Below, one piece after another: positions 1 through 12,560 of a stretch of 64,000 nt of DNA. The notes under the pieces were generated by a model that saw only the letters and a list, made by a program, of their open reading frames with translations, did no database searches and was not told the origin of the DNA. Position 1 is the first letter of the stretch. Every line of letters begins with the position of its first letter. A program made the position numbers and the translations under genes. The stretch is from Patagioenas fasciata (Eukaryota > Chordata > Aves > Columbiformes > Columbidae): the NCBI RefSeq assembly GCF_037038585.1, contig NC_092526.1:42481501-42545500 (forward strand), written 5' to 3'.

Positions 1-1100
1 TGAGGGGACCCATTCAGGCGTTCAGGAGGGGGACCAGGAGTGCCCCAAAGGACCCAGGAGTTCAGTAGGGAACCCAGGAGTTCTGAGGGGACCCAAGAGT
101 GCCCCAAGGGACCCAAGAGTTTAGGAGAGTACCCAAGAGATCAGGAGGGGACCCACCCAGGAGTTCAAAAGGGGACCCACCCAGGAGTTCAGGAAGGGAC
201 CCAGCAGTGCCCCAAAGGATCCAAAGTTCAGGATGGGACCCACCCAGGACTTCATGGCGGGACCCACCCAGGACTTCAGGAGGGGACCAGGAGTTCTGAG
301 GGGACCCATTCAGGAGTTCAGGAGGGGGACCAGGAGTGCCCCAAAGGACCCAGGAGTTCAGGAGGGGACCCAGGAGTGCCCCAAAGGATCCAGAGTTCAG
401 GAGGGGACCCAAGAGATCAGGAGGGGACCCGCCCAGGAGTTCAGGAGGGACCCGCCCAGGAGTTCAGGAGGGACCCGCCCAGGAGTTCAGGAGGGGACTG
501 AAGAATTCAGGAGGAGACCTAGGAGTTCAGGGGTAACCCAAGAGTTCAGGAGAGGACCCAGGAGTACCCCAAAGGACCCAGGAGTTCAGGAGGGGACCCA
601 TGAATGCCCCAAAGGACCCAGGAGTTCGGGAGGGGACCCACCCAGGAGTTCGGGAGGGGACCCACCCAGGAGTTCGGGAGGGGACCCACCCAGGAGTTCG
701 GGAGGGGACCCACCCAGGAGTTCGGGAGGGGACCCAAGAATTCCCCAAAGGACCCGGGAGTTCAGGAGGGGACCCAGAAGTTCTGAGGGGACCCAGGAGT
801 TCAGGAGGGACCCATTCAATAGTTCAGGAGGGGGACCAGGAGTGCCCCAAAGGAACCAGGAGTTCAGGGTGGGACCAAAAAGTTCAGGAGGGACCCACCC
901 AGGACTTCAGGAGGGGACCCAGGAGTTCTGAGGGGACCCATTCAGGAGTTCAGGAGGGGGACCAGGAGTGCCCCAAAGGATCCAGAGTTCAGGAGGGGAC
1001 CCAAGAGATCAGGAGGGGACCCGCCCAGGAGTTCAGGAGGGACCCGCCCAGGAGCTCAGGAGGGACCCGCCCAGGAGTTCAGGGAGGGACTGAAGAATTC
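1..1100 (+). repeat. Mixed-unit block at left edge
   Basis: Short units of all classes are interspersed without a clear internal higher-order period. Positions ~40-300 contain the variant string CAGTAGGGAACC followed by GCAGTGCCCC and a TTCATGGCGGG unit. The same order recurs near 38.3 kb, 42.8 kb, 47.8 kb and 62.2 kb, so this edge is probably the tail of another D-type higher-order repeat lying to the left. No gene-like sequence is visible. Confidence 0.8.
636..731 (+). repeat. 24-bp run, GTTCGG subtype, 4 units
   Basis: Four consecutive identical 24-bp units (ACCC step plus core, tail TCGGGAGGGG) occur in tandem. The CGGG tail replaces the commoner CAGG. The same subtype forms runs at ~49.9 kb, ~51.6 kb, ~59.0 kb, ~61.1 kb and ~62.95 kb. 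Confidence 0.9.
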
Positions 1101-4020
1101 AGGAGGGAACCTAGGAGTTCAGGAGAGGACCCAGGAGTGCCCCAAAGGATCCAGAGTTCAGGAGGGGACCTAGGAATGCCCCAAAGGACCCAGGAGTTCA
1201 GGGGGGAACCCAGGCGTTCTGAGGGGACGCAGGATTGCCTCAAAGTACCCAAGAGTTCGGGAGGGACCCACCCAGGAGATCGTCAGGGGACCCACCCAGG
1301 AGTTCGGGAGGGAACCCAGCAGTGCCCCAAATGACCCAGGCGTTCAGGGTGGAACCCAAGAGTACTGAGGAGACCCAGGAGTCCCCCAAAGGATTCAGAG
1401 TTCAGGAGGGACCCGCCCAGAAGATCAGGAGGGACCCGCCCAGGAGTTCAAGAGGGACCCCCCCAGGAGTTCAGGAGGGGACCGGAAGTTCAGGGAGGGA
1501 CTGAAGAATTCTGGAGGGGACCTAGCACTTCAGGAGGTAACCCAAGATTTCAGGAGATCCCAGGAGTGCCCCAAAGGATCCAGAGTTCAGGAGGGGACCC
1601 AGGAATGCCCAAAGGACCCAGGAGTTCAGGGGGGAACCCAGGCATTCTGAGGGGACCCAGGAGTGCCTCAAAGTACCCAGGAGTTCAGGAGCGGACCCAC
1701 CCAGGAGTTCGGGAGGGAACCCAGCAGTACCCCAAATGACCCAGGAGTTCAGGGGGAACCCAAGAGTACTGAGGAGACCCAGGACTGCCCCAAAGGACCC
1801 AGGAGTTCAGGGGTAAACCCAGGAGTTCTGAGGGCACCCAAGAGTTCCCCAAAGGACCCAGGAGCTTAGGAGGGGACGCAGGAGTGCCCCAAAGGATCCA
1901 GAGTTCAGGAGGGGACCCACGAGTTCAGGAGGGGAGCCAGGAGTTCAGGAGGGGACCCAGGAGTTCAGGAGGGGGACCAGGAGTGCCCCAAAGGACCCAG
2001 GAGTTCAGTGGGGAACCCAGGAGTTCTGAGGGGAACCCAGGAGTGCCCCAAAGGACCCAGGAGTTCAGGAGGGCACCCACCCAGGAGTTCAGGAGGGCAC
2101 CCACCCAGGAGTTCAGGACGGCACCCACCCAGGAGTTCAGGACGGCACCCAAGAGTGCCCCAAAGGATCCAGAGTTCAGGAGGGGACCCAGGAGTGCCCC
2201 AAAGGATGCAACGTTCAGGAGGGGACCCAAGAGTTCAAGAGGGATCCACCCAGGACTTCATGACGGGACCCACCCAGGACTTCAGGGGGGGACCCAGGAG
2301 TTCTGAGGGGACCCAGGACTTCAGGAGGGACCCATTCAGGAGTTCAGGAGGGGGACCAGGAGTGCCCCAAAGGACCCAGGAGTTCAGGGTGGGACCCAAA
2401 AGTTCAGGAGGGACCCACCCAGGAGTTCAGGAGGGACCCACCCAGGAGTTCATGGCGGGACCCACCCAGGAGTTCAGGAGGGGACCCAGGAGTTCTGAGG
2501 GGACCTATTCAGGAGTTCAGGAGGGGGACCAGGAGTGCCCCAAAGGACCCAGGAGTTCAGGAGGGGACCCAGGAGTGCCCCAAAGGATCCAGAGTTCAGG
2601 AGGGGACCCAAGAGTTCAGGAGGGGACCCAAGAGATCAGGAGGGGACCCACCCAGGAGTTCAGGAGGGGACCCGCCCAGGAGTTCAGGAGGGACCCGCCC
2701 AGGAGCTCAGGAGGGACCCGCCCAGGAGCTCAGGGAGGGACTGCAGAATTCAGGAGGGAACCTAGGAGTTCAGGAGACGACCCAGGAGTTCAGGAGGGGA
2801 CCCAGGAGTGCCCCAAAGGATCCAGAGTTCAGGAGGGGACCCAGGAATGCCCTAAAGGACCCAGGAGTTCAGGGGGGAACCCAGGCGTTCTGAGGGGACC
2901 CAGGATTGCCTCAAAGTACCCAAGAGTTCGGGAGGGACCCACCCAGGAGATCGTCAGGGGACCCACCCAGGAGTTCGGGAGGGAACCCAGCAGTGCCCCA
3001 AATGACCCAGGAGTTCAGGGGGGAACCCAAGAGTACTGAGGAGACCCAGGAGTGCCCCAAAGGATCCAGAGTTCAGGAGGGACCCGCCCAGGAGTTCAAG
3101 AGGGACCCGCCCAGGAGTTCAAGAGGGGACCGGGAGTTCAGGGAGGGACTGAAGAATTCTGGAGGGGACCTAGGACTTCAGGGGGTAACCCAAGAGTTCA
3201 GGAGATCCCAGGAGTACCCCAAAGGATCCAGAGTTCAGGAGGGGACCCAGGAATGCCCCAAAGGACCCAGGAGTTCAGGGGGGAACCCAGGCGTTCTGAT
3301 GGGACCCAGGAGTGCCTCAAAGTACCCAAGAGCTCAGGAGGGGACCCACCCAGGAGTTCGGGAGGGAACCCAGCAGTGCCCCAAATGACGCAGGAGTTCA
3401 GGGGGAAACCCAAGAGTACTGAGGAGACCCAGGAGTGCCCCAAAGGACCCAGGAGTTCAGGGGTAAACCCAGGAGTTCTGAGGGGACCCAAGAGTTCCCC
3501 AAAGGACCCAAGAGCTTAGGAGGGGACACAGGAGTGCCCCAAAGGATCCCGAATTCAGGAGGGGACCCAGGAGTTCAGGAGGGGACCCAGGAGTTCAGGA
3601 GGGGAGCCAGGAGTTCAGGACGGGAGCCAGGAGTTCAGGACGGGAGCCAGGAGTGCCCCAAAGGACCCAGGAGTTCAGTGGGGAACCCAGGAGTTCTGAG
3701 GGGAACCCAGGAGTGCCCCAAAGGACCCAAGAGATCAGGAGGGCACCCACCCAGGAGTTCAGGAGGGCACCCAACCAGGAGTTCAGGAGGGCACCCAAGA
3801 GTGCCCCAAAAGATCCAGAGTTCAGGAGGGGACCCAGGAGTGCCCCAAAGGATGCAACGTTCAGGAGGGGACCCAAGAGTTCAGGAGGGATCCACCCAGG
3901 ACTTCATGACGGGACCCACCCAGGACTTCAGGAGTGGACCCAGGAGTTCTGAGGGGACCCAGGACTTCAGGAGGGACCCATTCAGGAGTTCAGGAGGGAC
4001 CCATTCAATGGTTCAGGAGG
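1100..4020 (+). repeat. ~1.65-kb higher-order repeat, two copies
   Basis: Copy 1 spans ~1,100-2,760 and copy 2 starts at ~2,760. ATCGTCAGG at 1,279 and 2,950 is 1,671 bp apart. GCAACGTT at 2,208 and 3,853 is 1,645 bp apart. Between the markers the order of unit classes is the same: cassette with AATGCC, GGCGTTCTG, CCTCAAAGT and ATCGTCAGG; then a second cassette lacking ATCG; then the CAGTGGGGAACC, GCACCCACCC and GCAACGTT units; then TTCATGACGGG. Copy 2 breaks off near 4.02 kb, where a different local repeat takes over. Boundaries are approximate because all flanks are repeat. Confidence 0.8.
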
Positions 4021-5040
4021 GGGACGAGGAGTGCCCCAAAGGACCCAGGAGTTCAGGGTAGGACCCAAAAGTTCAGGAGGGACCCACCCAGTAGTTCAGG
4101 AGGGACCCACCAAGGAGTTCAGGAGGGGACCCACGAGTTCTGAGGGGACCCATTCAGGAGTTCAGGAGGGGGACCAGGAGTGCCCCAAAGGACCCAGGAG
4201 TTCAGGAGGGGACCCTGGAGTGCCACAAAGGATCCAGAGTTCAGGAGGGGACCCAAGAGTTCAGGAGGGGACCCAAGAGATCAGGAAGGGACCCACCCAG
4301 GAGTTCAGGAGGGATCCACCCAGGACTTCATGACGGGACCCACCCAGGACTTCAGGAGGGGACCCAGGAGTTCTGAGGGGACCCAGGAGTTCAGGAGGGA
4401 CCCATTCAGGAGTTCAGGAGGGACCCATTCAGTGGTTCAGGAGGGGGACCAGGAGTGCCCCAAAGGACCCAGGAGTTCAGGGTAGGACCCAAAAGTTCAG
4501 GAGGGACCCACCCAGTAGTTCAGGAGGGACCCACCCAGGAGTTCAGGAGGGGACCCACGAGTTCTGAGGGGACCCATTCAGGAGTTCAGGAGGGGGACCA
4601 GGAGTGCCCCAAAGGACCCAGGAGTTCAGGAGGGGACCCAGGAGTGCCCCAAAGGATCCAGAGTTCAGGAGGGGACCCAAGAGTTCAGGAGGGGTCCCAA
4701 GAGATCAGGAAGGGACCCACCCAGGAGTTCAGGAGGGACCCACCCAGGACTTCAGGAGGGGACCCAGGAGTACTGAGGAGACCCAGGAGTTCAGGAGGGA
4801 CCCATTCAGGAGTTCAGGAGGGACCCATTCAATGGTTCAGGAGGGGGACCAGGAGTGCCCCAAAGGACCCAGGAGTTCAGGGTAGGACCCAAAAGTTCAG
4901 GAGGGACCCACCCAGTAGTTCAGGGGGGACCCACCCAGGAGTTCAGGAGGGGACCCACGAGTTCTGAGGGGACCCATTCAGGAGTTCAGGAGGGGGACCA
5001 GGAGTGCCCCAAAGGACCCAGGAGTTCAGGAGGGGACCCA
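4020..5040 (+). repeat. ~0.4-kb tandem segment, about 2.5 copies
   Basis: The variant string CAGGGTAGGACCC, with a T where most copies have GGGTGGGACCC, occurs at ~4,055, ~4,479 and ~4,879, spacings of 424 and 400 bp. The surrounding order (ACCCAGTAGTTC units, CCACGAGTTCTGAGG, CATTCAGG, then AGTGCCCC pairs) repeats with it. The 24-bp difference in spacing equals one long unit. The same GGGTAGG variant appears outside this block only near 52.14 kb, as far as I read. Confidence 0.85.
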
Positions 5041-5361
5041 GGAGTGCCCCAAAGGACCCAAGAGTTCAGGAGGGGACCCAAGAGTTCAGGAGGTGACCCA
5101 TGAGATCAGGAGGGGACCCAAGAGATCAGGAGGGGACCCGCCCAGGAGTTCAGGAGGGACCCGCCCAGGAGTTCAGGAGGGGACATAGGATTTCAGGGGG
5201 TAACCCAAGAGTTCAGGAGCGGACCCAGGAGTTCAGGAGAGGACCCAGGAGTGCCCCAAAGGACCCAGGAGTTCAGGAGGGGACCAAGGAGTGCCCCAAA
5301 GGATCCAGAGTTCAGGAGTGTACCCAGGAATGCCCCAAAGGAACCAGGAGTTCAGGGGGGA

Positions 5362-5457
5362 ACCCACCCAGGAGTTCAGGAGGGCACCCACCCAGGAGTT
5401 CAGGAGGGCACCCACCCAGGAGTTCAGGAGGGCACCCACCCAGGAGTTCAGGAGGGC
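5362..5457 (+). repeat. 24-bp run, GGGC-tail subtype, 4 units
   Basis: Four tandem 24-bp units with an ACCCACCC start and a GGAGGGC end occur just upstream of the GCAACGTT marker at 5,519. This subtype precedes the GCAACGTT unit in most marker copies. Its number there varies from one to five units. Confidence 0.88.
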
Positions 5458-5899
5458 ACCCAAGAGTGCCCCAAAGGATACAGAGTTCAGGAGGGGACAC
5501 AGGAGTGCCCCAAAGGATGCAACGTTCAGGAGGGGACACAAGAGTTCAGAAGGGATCCACCCAGGACTTCATGACGGGACCCACCCTGGACTTCAGGAGG
5601 GGACCCAGGAGTTCTGAGGGGACCCAGGAGTTCAGGAGAGACCCATTCAGGAGTTCAGGAGGGACCCATTCAATGGTTCAGGAGGGGGACCAGGAGTGCC
5701 CCAAATGACCCAGGAGTTCAGGGTGGGACCCAAAAGTTCAGGAGGGACCCATTCAGGAGTTCAGGAGGGACCCATTCAATAGTTCAGGAGGGGGACCAGG
5801 AGTGCCCCAAAGGAACCAGGAGTTCAGGGTGGGACCAAAAAGTTCAGGAGGGACCCACCCAGGACTTCAGGAGGGGACCCAGGAGTTCTGAGGGGACCC

Positions 5900-8680
5900 A
5901 TTCAGGAGTTCAGGAGGGGGACCAGGAGTGCCCCAAAGGACCCAGGAGTTCAGGAGGGGGACCAGGAGTGCCCCAAAGGACCCAGGAGTTCAGGAGGGGA
6001 CGGAAGAGATCAGGAGGGCACCGGCCCAGGAGCTCAGGAGGGACCCGCCCAGGAGCTCAGGAGGGACCCGCCCAGGAGCTCAGGAGGGACCCGCCCAGGA
6101 GCTCAGGAGGGACCCGCCCAGGAGCTCAGGGAGGGACTGAAGAATTCAGGAGGGAACCTAGGAGTTCAGGAGAGGACCCAGGAGTTCAGGAGGGGACCCA
6201 GGAGTGCCCCAAAGGATCCAGAGTTCAGGAGGGGACCCAGGAATGCCCCAAAGGACCCAGGAGTTCAGGGGGGAACCCAGGCGTTCTGAGGGGACCCAGG
6301 ATCGCCTCAAAGTACCCAAGAGTTCGGGAGGGACCCACCCAGGAGATCGTCAGGGGACCCACCCAGGAGTTCGGGAGGGAACCCAGCAGTGCCCCAAATG
6401 ACCCAGGAGTTCAGGGTGGAACCCAAGAGTACTGAGGAGACCCAGGAGTGCCCCAAAGGATCCAGAGTTCAGGAGGGACCCGCCCAGGAGATCAGGAGGG
6501 ACCCGCCCAGGAGTTCAAGAGGGACCCGCCCAGGAGTTCAAGAGGGGACCGGGAGTTCAGGGAGGGACTGAAGAATTCTGGAGGGGACCTAGCACTTCAG
6601 GAGGTAACCCAAGAGTTCAGGAGATCCCAGGAGTGCCCCAAAGGATCCAGCAGTTCAGGGGGGAACCCAGGCGTTCTGAGGAGACCCAGGAGTGCCCCAA
6701 AGGACCCAGGAGTTCAGGGGTAAACCCAGGAGTTCTGAGGGGACCCAAGAGTTCCCCAAAGGACCCAAGAGCTTAGGAGGGGACGCAGGAGTGCCCCAAA
6801 GGATCCAGAGTTCAGGAGGGGACCCACGAGTTCAGGAGGGGACCCAGGAGTTCAGGAGGGGAGCCAGGAGTTCAGGAGGGGGACCAGGAGTGCCCCAAAG
6901 GACCCAGGAGTTCACGGTGGGACGCCCCCAGGAGTTCAGGAGGGACCCCCCCAGGAGTTCAGGAGGGACCCACCCAGGAGTTCAGGAGGGACCCACCCAG
7001 GAGTTCATGGCGGGACCCACCCAGGAGTTCAGGAGGGGACCCAGGAGTTCTGAGGGGACCCGTTCAGGCGTTCAGGAGGGGGACCAGGAGTGCCCCAAAG
7101 GACCCAGGAGTTCAGGGGGGAACCCAGGCGTTCTGAGGGCACCCAGGTGTGCCCCAAAGGACCCAAGAGGTCAGGAGGGGACCCAGAAGTTCGGGAGGGA
7201 CCCACCCAGGAGTTCAGGAGGGACCCACCCAGTAGTTCGGGAGGGGACCCACTCAGGAGTTCGGGAGGGTACCCAGAAGTGCCCCAAAGGACCCCGGAGT
7301 TCAGGGTGGGACCCAAGAGCGTAGAAGTGGACCCAAAATTTCAGGAGGGGACCCAGGAGTACCCCAAAGGACCCAGGAGTTCAGGGGGGAACCCAGTAGT
7401 GCCCCAAGGGACCCAGGAGTTCAGGTGGGAACACAGGAGTTCGGAGGGGACCCAGGAGTGCCCCAAAGGATCCAGAGTTCAGGAGGGGACCCTCCCAGGA
7501 GTTCAGGAGGGACCCTCCCAGGAGTTCAGGAGGGACCCGCCCAGGAGTTCAGGGAGGGACCCGCCCAGGAGTTCAAAGAGGGACGCGCCCAGGAGTTCAG
7601 GGAGGGACCCGCCCAGGAGTTCAGGGAGGGACCCGCCCAGGAGTTCAGGGAGGGACCCGCCCAGGAGTTCAGGGAGGGACTGAAGAATTCAGGAGGGAAC
7701 CTAGGAGTTCAGGAGAGGACCCAGGAGTTCAGGAGAAGACCCAGGAGTGGCCCAAAGGACCCAGGAGTTCAGGGGGGAACACAGGCGTTCTGAGGGGACC
7801 CAGGAGTGCCCCAAAGTACCCAGGAGTTCGGGAGGGGACCCACCCAGGAGTTCGGGAGGGGACCCACCCAGGAGTTCGGGAGGGCACCCACCCAGGAGTT
7901 CGGGAGGGGACCCAAGAATTCCCCAAAGGACCCAAGAGCTTAGGAGGGGACCCAGGAGTGCCCCAAAGGACCCAGGAGTTCAGGAGGGGACCCAGGAGTT
8001 CTGAGGGGACCCAGGAGTTCAGGAGGGACCCATTCAGGCGTTCAGGAGGGACCCAATCAATAGTTCAGGAGGGGGACCTGGAGTGCCCCAAAGGAACCAG
8101 GAGTTCAGGAGGGGAACCAGGAGTGCCCCAAAGGATCCAGAGTTCAGTAGGGGACCCAAGAGATCAGGAGGGGACCCACCCAGGAGTTCAGGAGGAACCC
8201 ACCCAGGAGTTCAAGAGGGACCCGCCCAGGAGCTCAGGAGGGACCCGCCCAGGAGTTCAGGGAGGGACTGAAGAATTCAGGAGGGAACTTAGGAGTTCAG
8301 GAGACGACCCAGGAGTTCAGGAGGGGACCCAGGAGTGCCCCAAAGGATCCAGAGTTCAGGAGGGGACCCAGGAATGTCCCAAAGGACCCAGGTGTTCAGT
8401 GGGGAACCCAGGCGTTCTGAGGGGACCCAGGATTGCCTCAAAGTACCCAAGAGTTCGGGAGGGACCCACCCAGGAGATCGTCAGGGGACCCACCCAGGAA
8501 TTCGGGAGGGAACCCAGCAGTGCCCCAAATGACCCAGGAGTTCAGGGGGGAACCCAAGAGTACTGAGGAGACCCAGGAGTGCCCCAAAGGACCCAGGAGT
8601 TCAGGGGTAAACCCAGGAGTTCTGAGGGGACCCAAGAGTTCCCCAAAGGACCCAAGAGCTTAGGAGGGGACGAAGGACTG
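5900..8680 (+). repeat. Two related cassette segments 2.13 kb apart
   Basis: Positions ~5,930-6,450 and ~8,060-8,590 carry the same unit order: GAGCTC units, ACTGAAGAATTC, the cassette, then ATCGTCAGG at 6,346 and 8,477 (2,131 bp apart). The first copy has CAGGGTGGAACC before the TACTGAGG unit and keeps a following ATCC/CCCGCCC stretch. The second has CAGGGGGGAACC and passes straight to AGTGCCCC. The 1.2 kb between them is a mixture, including a 24-mer run at 7.5 kb. The first GAGCG-TAGAA marker of the window lies at ~7.32 kb. Confidence 0.75.
7535..7683 (+). repeat. 24-bp run, CCCGCCC/CAGGGAGGG subtype, ~6 units
   Basis: About six consecutive 24-bp units with a CCCGCCC start and CAGGGAGGG tail. 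One carries AAAGAGGGACGCG instead of the usual CAGGGAGGGACCCG. The run ends in the ACTGAAGAATTC unit, as do nearly all runs of this subtype. Confidence 0.88.
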
Positions 8681-9043
8681 CCCCAAAGGATCCAGAGTTC
8701 AGGAGGGGACCCAGGAGTTCTGAGGTGACCCATTCAGGAGTTCAGGAGGGGGACCAGGAGTGCCCCAAAGGACCCAGGAGTTCAGGGGGGGACCCACCCA
8801 GGAGTTCGGGAGGGGACCCAGAAGTGCCCCAAAGGACCCCGGAGTTCAGGGTGGGACCCAAGAGCGTAGAAGTGGACCCAAAAGTTCTGAGGGGACCCAA
8901 GAGTTCACGAAAGGACCCAAGAGTTCAGGAGGGGACCCAGGAGTGCCCCAAAGGATCCAGAGTTCAGGAGGGGACCCACCCAGGAGTTCAGGAGGGGACC
9001 CAGGAGTTCTGAGGGGACCCATTCAGGAGTTCAGGAGGGGGAC

Positions 9044-9453
9044 CAGGAGTGCCCCAAAGGACCCAGGAGTTCAGGGGGGAACCCAGGAGTTCTGAGGGGA
9101 CCCAGGAGTTCACCAAAGGACCCAAGAGTTCAGGAGGGGACCCAGGAGTGCCCCAAAGGATCCAGAGTTCAGGTGGGGACCCACCCAGGAGTTCAGGAGG
9201 GGACGCAGGAGTTCTGAGGGGACCCATTCAGGAGTTCAGGAGGGGGACCAGGAGTGCCCCAAAGGACCCAGGAGTTCAGGGGGGAACCCAGGAGTTCTGA
9301 GGGGACCCAAGAGTTCACCAAAGGACCCAAGAGTTCAGGAGGGGACCCAGGAGTGCTCCAAAGGATCCAGAATTCAGGAGGGGACCCACCCAGGAGTTCA
9401 GGAGGGGACCCAGCAGTGCCACCAATGACCCAGGAGTTCAGGTGGGAACACAG
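9044..9453 (+). repeat. 205-bp tandem duplication
   Basis: The unit order AGTGCCCC, CAGGGGGGAACC, TCTGAGG, TCACCAAAGG, ATCCAGAG, CAGGTGGGG, GACGCAGG and CATTCAGG starting near 9,044 is repeated beginning near 9,249, an offset of 205 bp. TCACCAAAGG is a distinctive tail used here instead of GCCCCAAAGG. The second copy drifts after ~9,400, with CCACCAATGACC where other copies have CCCCAAATGACC. Confidence 0.85.
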
Positions 9454-9479
9454 GAGTTCGCAGGGGACCCAGGAGTTCA

Positions 9480-12400
9480 GGAGGGGACCCAGGAGTGCCC
9501 CAAAGGATCCAGAGTTCAGGAGGGGACCCGCCCAGGAGTTCAGGAGGGACCCACCCAGGAGTTCATGGCGGGACCCACCCAGGAGTTCAGGAGAGGACCC
9601 AGGAGTTCTGAGGGGACCCATTCAGGAGTTCAGGAGGGGGACCAGGAGTGCCCCAAAGGACCCAGGAGTTCAGGAGGGGACCCAGGAGTGCCCCAAAGGA
9701 TCCAGAGTTCAGGAGGGGACCCAAGAGTTCAGGAGGGGACCCGCCCAGGAGTTCAGGAGGGGACCCGCCCAGGAGTTCAGGAGGGGACCCGCCCAGGAGT
9801 TCAGGAGGGGACCTAGGATTTCAGGGGGTAACCCAAGAGTTCAGGAGCGGACCCAGGAGTTCAGGAGAAGACCCAGGAGTGCCCCAAAGGATCCAGAGTT
9901 CAGGAGTGTACCCAGAAATGCCCCAAAGGACCCAGGAGTTCAGGGGGGAACCCAGGCGTTCTGAGGGCACCCAAGAATGCCCCAAAGGACCCAAGAGGTC
10001 AGGAGGGGACCCAGAAGTTCGGGAGGGACACACCCAGGAGTTCAGGAGGGACCCACCCAGTAGTTCGGGAGGGGACCCACCCAGGAGTTCGGGAGGGGAC
10101 CCAGAAGTGCCCCAAAGGTCCCCGGAGTTCAGGGTGGGACCCAAGAGCGTAGAAGGGGACCCAAAAGTTCAGGAGGGGACCCAGGAGTACCCCAAAGGAC
10201 CCAGGAGTACAGGGGGGAACCCAGGAGTTCTTAGGGGACCCAAGAGTTCACCAAAGGACCCAAGAGTTCAGGAGGGGACCCAGGAGTGCCCCAAAGGATC
10301 CAGAGTTCAGGTGGGGACCCACCCAGGAGTTCAGGAGGGGACGCAGGAGTTCTGAGGGGACCCATTCAGGAGTTCAGGAGGGGGACCAGGAGTGTCCCAA
10401 AGGACCCAGGAGTTCAGTGGGGAACCCAGGAGTTCTGAGGGGACCCAAGAGTTCACGAAAGGACACAAGAGTTCAGGAGGGGACCCAGGAGTGCCCCAAA
10501 GGATCCAGAATTCAGGAGGGGACCCACCCAGGAGTTCAGGAGGGGACCCAGCAGTGCCCCAAATGACCCAGGAGTTCAGGTGGGAACACAGGAGTTCGCA
10601 GGGGACCCAGGAGTTCAGGAGGGGACCCAGGAGTGCCCCAAAGGATCCAGAGTTCAGGAGGCGACCCGCCCAGGAGTTCAGGAGGGACCCGCCCAGGAGT
10701 TCAGGAGGGACCCGCCCAGGAGTTCAGGAGGGACCCGCCCAGGAGTTCAGGAGGGACCCGCCCAGGAGTTCAGGGAGGGACCCGCCTAGGAGTTCAGGGA
10801 GGGACCCACCCAGGAGTTCGGGAGGGGATCGACCCAGGAGTTCGGGAGGGGACCCACCCAGGAGTTCGGGAGGGAACCCAAGAATTCTCCAAAGGACCCA
10901 AGAGCTTAGGAGGGGACCCAGGAGTGCCCCAAAGGACCCGGGAGTTCAGGAGGGGACCATGGAGTTCTGAGGGGACCCACGAGTTCTGAGGTGACCCATT
11001 CAGGAGTTCAGGAGGGGGACCAGGAGTGCCCCAAAGGACCCAGGAGTTCAGGAGGGGACCCAGGAGTGCCCCAAAGGATCCTGAGTTCAGGAGGGAACCC
11101 AAGAGTTCAGGAGGGGACCCAAGAGATCAGGAGGGGTCCCACACAGGAGTTAAGGAGGGGACCCGCCCAGGAGTTCGGGAGGGGACCCAAGAATTCTCCA
11201 AAGGACCCAAGAGCTTAGGAGGGGACCCAGGAGTGCCCCAAAGAACCCAGGAGTTCAGGAGGGGACCCAGGAGTTCTGAGGGGACCCAGGAGTTCAGGAG
11301 GGACCCATTCAGGAGTTCAGGAGGGACCCATTCAGGAGTTCAGGAGGGGGACCAGGAGTACCCCAAAGGAACCAGGAGTTCAGGGTGGGACCAAAAAGTT
11401 CAGGAGGGACCCACCCAGGACTTCAGGAAGGGACCCAGGAGTTCTGAGGGGACCCATTCAGGAGTTCAGGAGGGGGACCAGGAGTGCCCCAAAGGACCCA
11501 GGAGTTCAGGAGGGGAACCAGGAGTGCCCCAAAGGATCCAGAGTTCAGGAGGGGACCCAAGAGATCAGGAGGGGACCCACCCAGGAGCTCAGGAGGGACC
11601 CGCCCAGGAGCTCAGGAGGGACCCGCGCAGGAGCTCAGGAGGGACCCGCGCAGGAGCTCAGGAGGGACCCGCCCAGGAGCTCAGGGAGGGACTGAAGAAT
11701 TCAGGAGGGAACCTAGGAGTTCAGGAGAGGACCCAGGAGTTCAGGAGGGGACCCAGGAGTGCCCCAAAGGATCCAGAGTTCAGGAGGGGACCCAGGAATG
11801 TCCCAAAGGACCCAGGTGTTCAGGGGGGAACCCAGGCGTTCTGAGGGGACCCAGGAGTGCCTCAAAGTACCCAAGAGTTCGGGAGGGACCCACCCAGGAG
11901 ATCGTCAGGGGACCCACCCAGGAATTCGGGAGGGAACCCAGCAGTGCCCCAAATGACCCAGGAGTTCAGGGGGGAACCCAAGAGTACTGAGGAGACCCAG
12001 GAGTGCCCCAAAGGATCCAGAGTTCAGGAGGGACCCGCCCAGGAGATCAGCAGGGACCCGCCCAGGAGATCAGCAGGGACCCGCCCAGGAGATCAGGAGG
12101 GACCCGCCCAGGAGATCAGGGAGGGACTGAAGAATTCTGGAGGGGACCTAGCACTTCAGGGGGTAACCCAAGAGTTCAGGAGATCCCAGGAGTGCCTCAA
12201 AGGATCCAGAGTTCAGGAGGGGACCCAGGAATGCCCCAAAGGACCCAGGAGTTCAGGGGGGAACCCAGGCGTTCTGAGGGGACCCAGGAGTGCCTCAAAG
12301 TACCCAAGAGTTCAGGATGGGACCCACCCAGGAGTTCGGGAGGGAACCCAGCAGTGCCCCAAATGACCCAGGAGTTCAGGGGGGAACCCAAGAGTACTGA

Positions 12401-12560
12401 GGAGACCCAGGAGTGCCCCAAAGGACCCAGGAGTTCAGGGGTAAACCCAGTAGTTCTGAGGGGACCCAAGAGTTCCCCAAAGGACCCAAGAGCTTAGGAG
12501 GGGACGAAGGACTGCCCCAAAGGATCCAGAGTTCAGGAGGGGACCCAGGAGTTCAGGAGG
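9480..12560 (+). repeat. E-family higher-order repeat, copy E1
   Basis: This ~3.1-kb block aligns in order with ~15,055-17,985. The offset steps from ~5,595 bp at the left to 5,575 bp at 10.4 kb, 5,489 bp at 11.5 kb and 5,420 bp at 12.4 kb. Each step is explained by loss or gain of one or a few whole units. Markers include GAGCG-TAGAA at ~10,145, a TCCAAAGG-tail unit, GGATCCTGAG at ~11,076 and ATCGTCAGG at 11,901. A partial sister copy starts at ~12,960. Confidence 0.82.

Noticed and set aside
4690..4700. Inverted unit suggested by GGGGTCCC near 4,693
   Set aside because: The surrounding bases remain in the normal orientation; it is a single A-to-T change in GGGGACCC.
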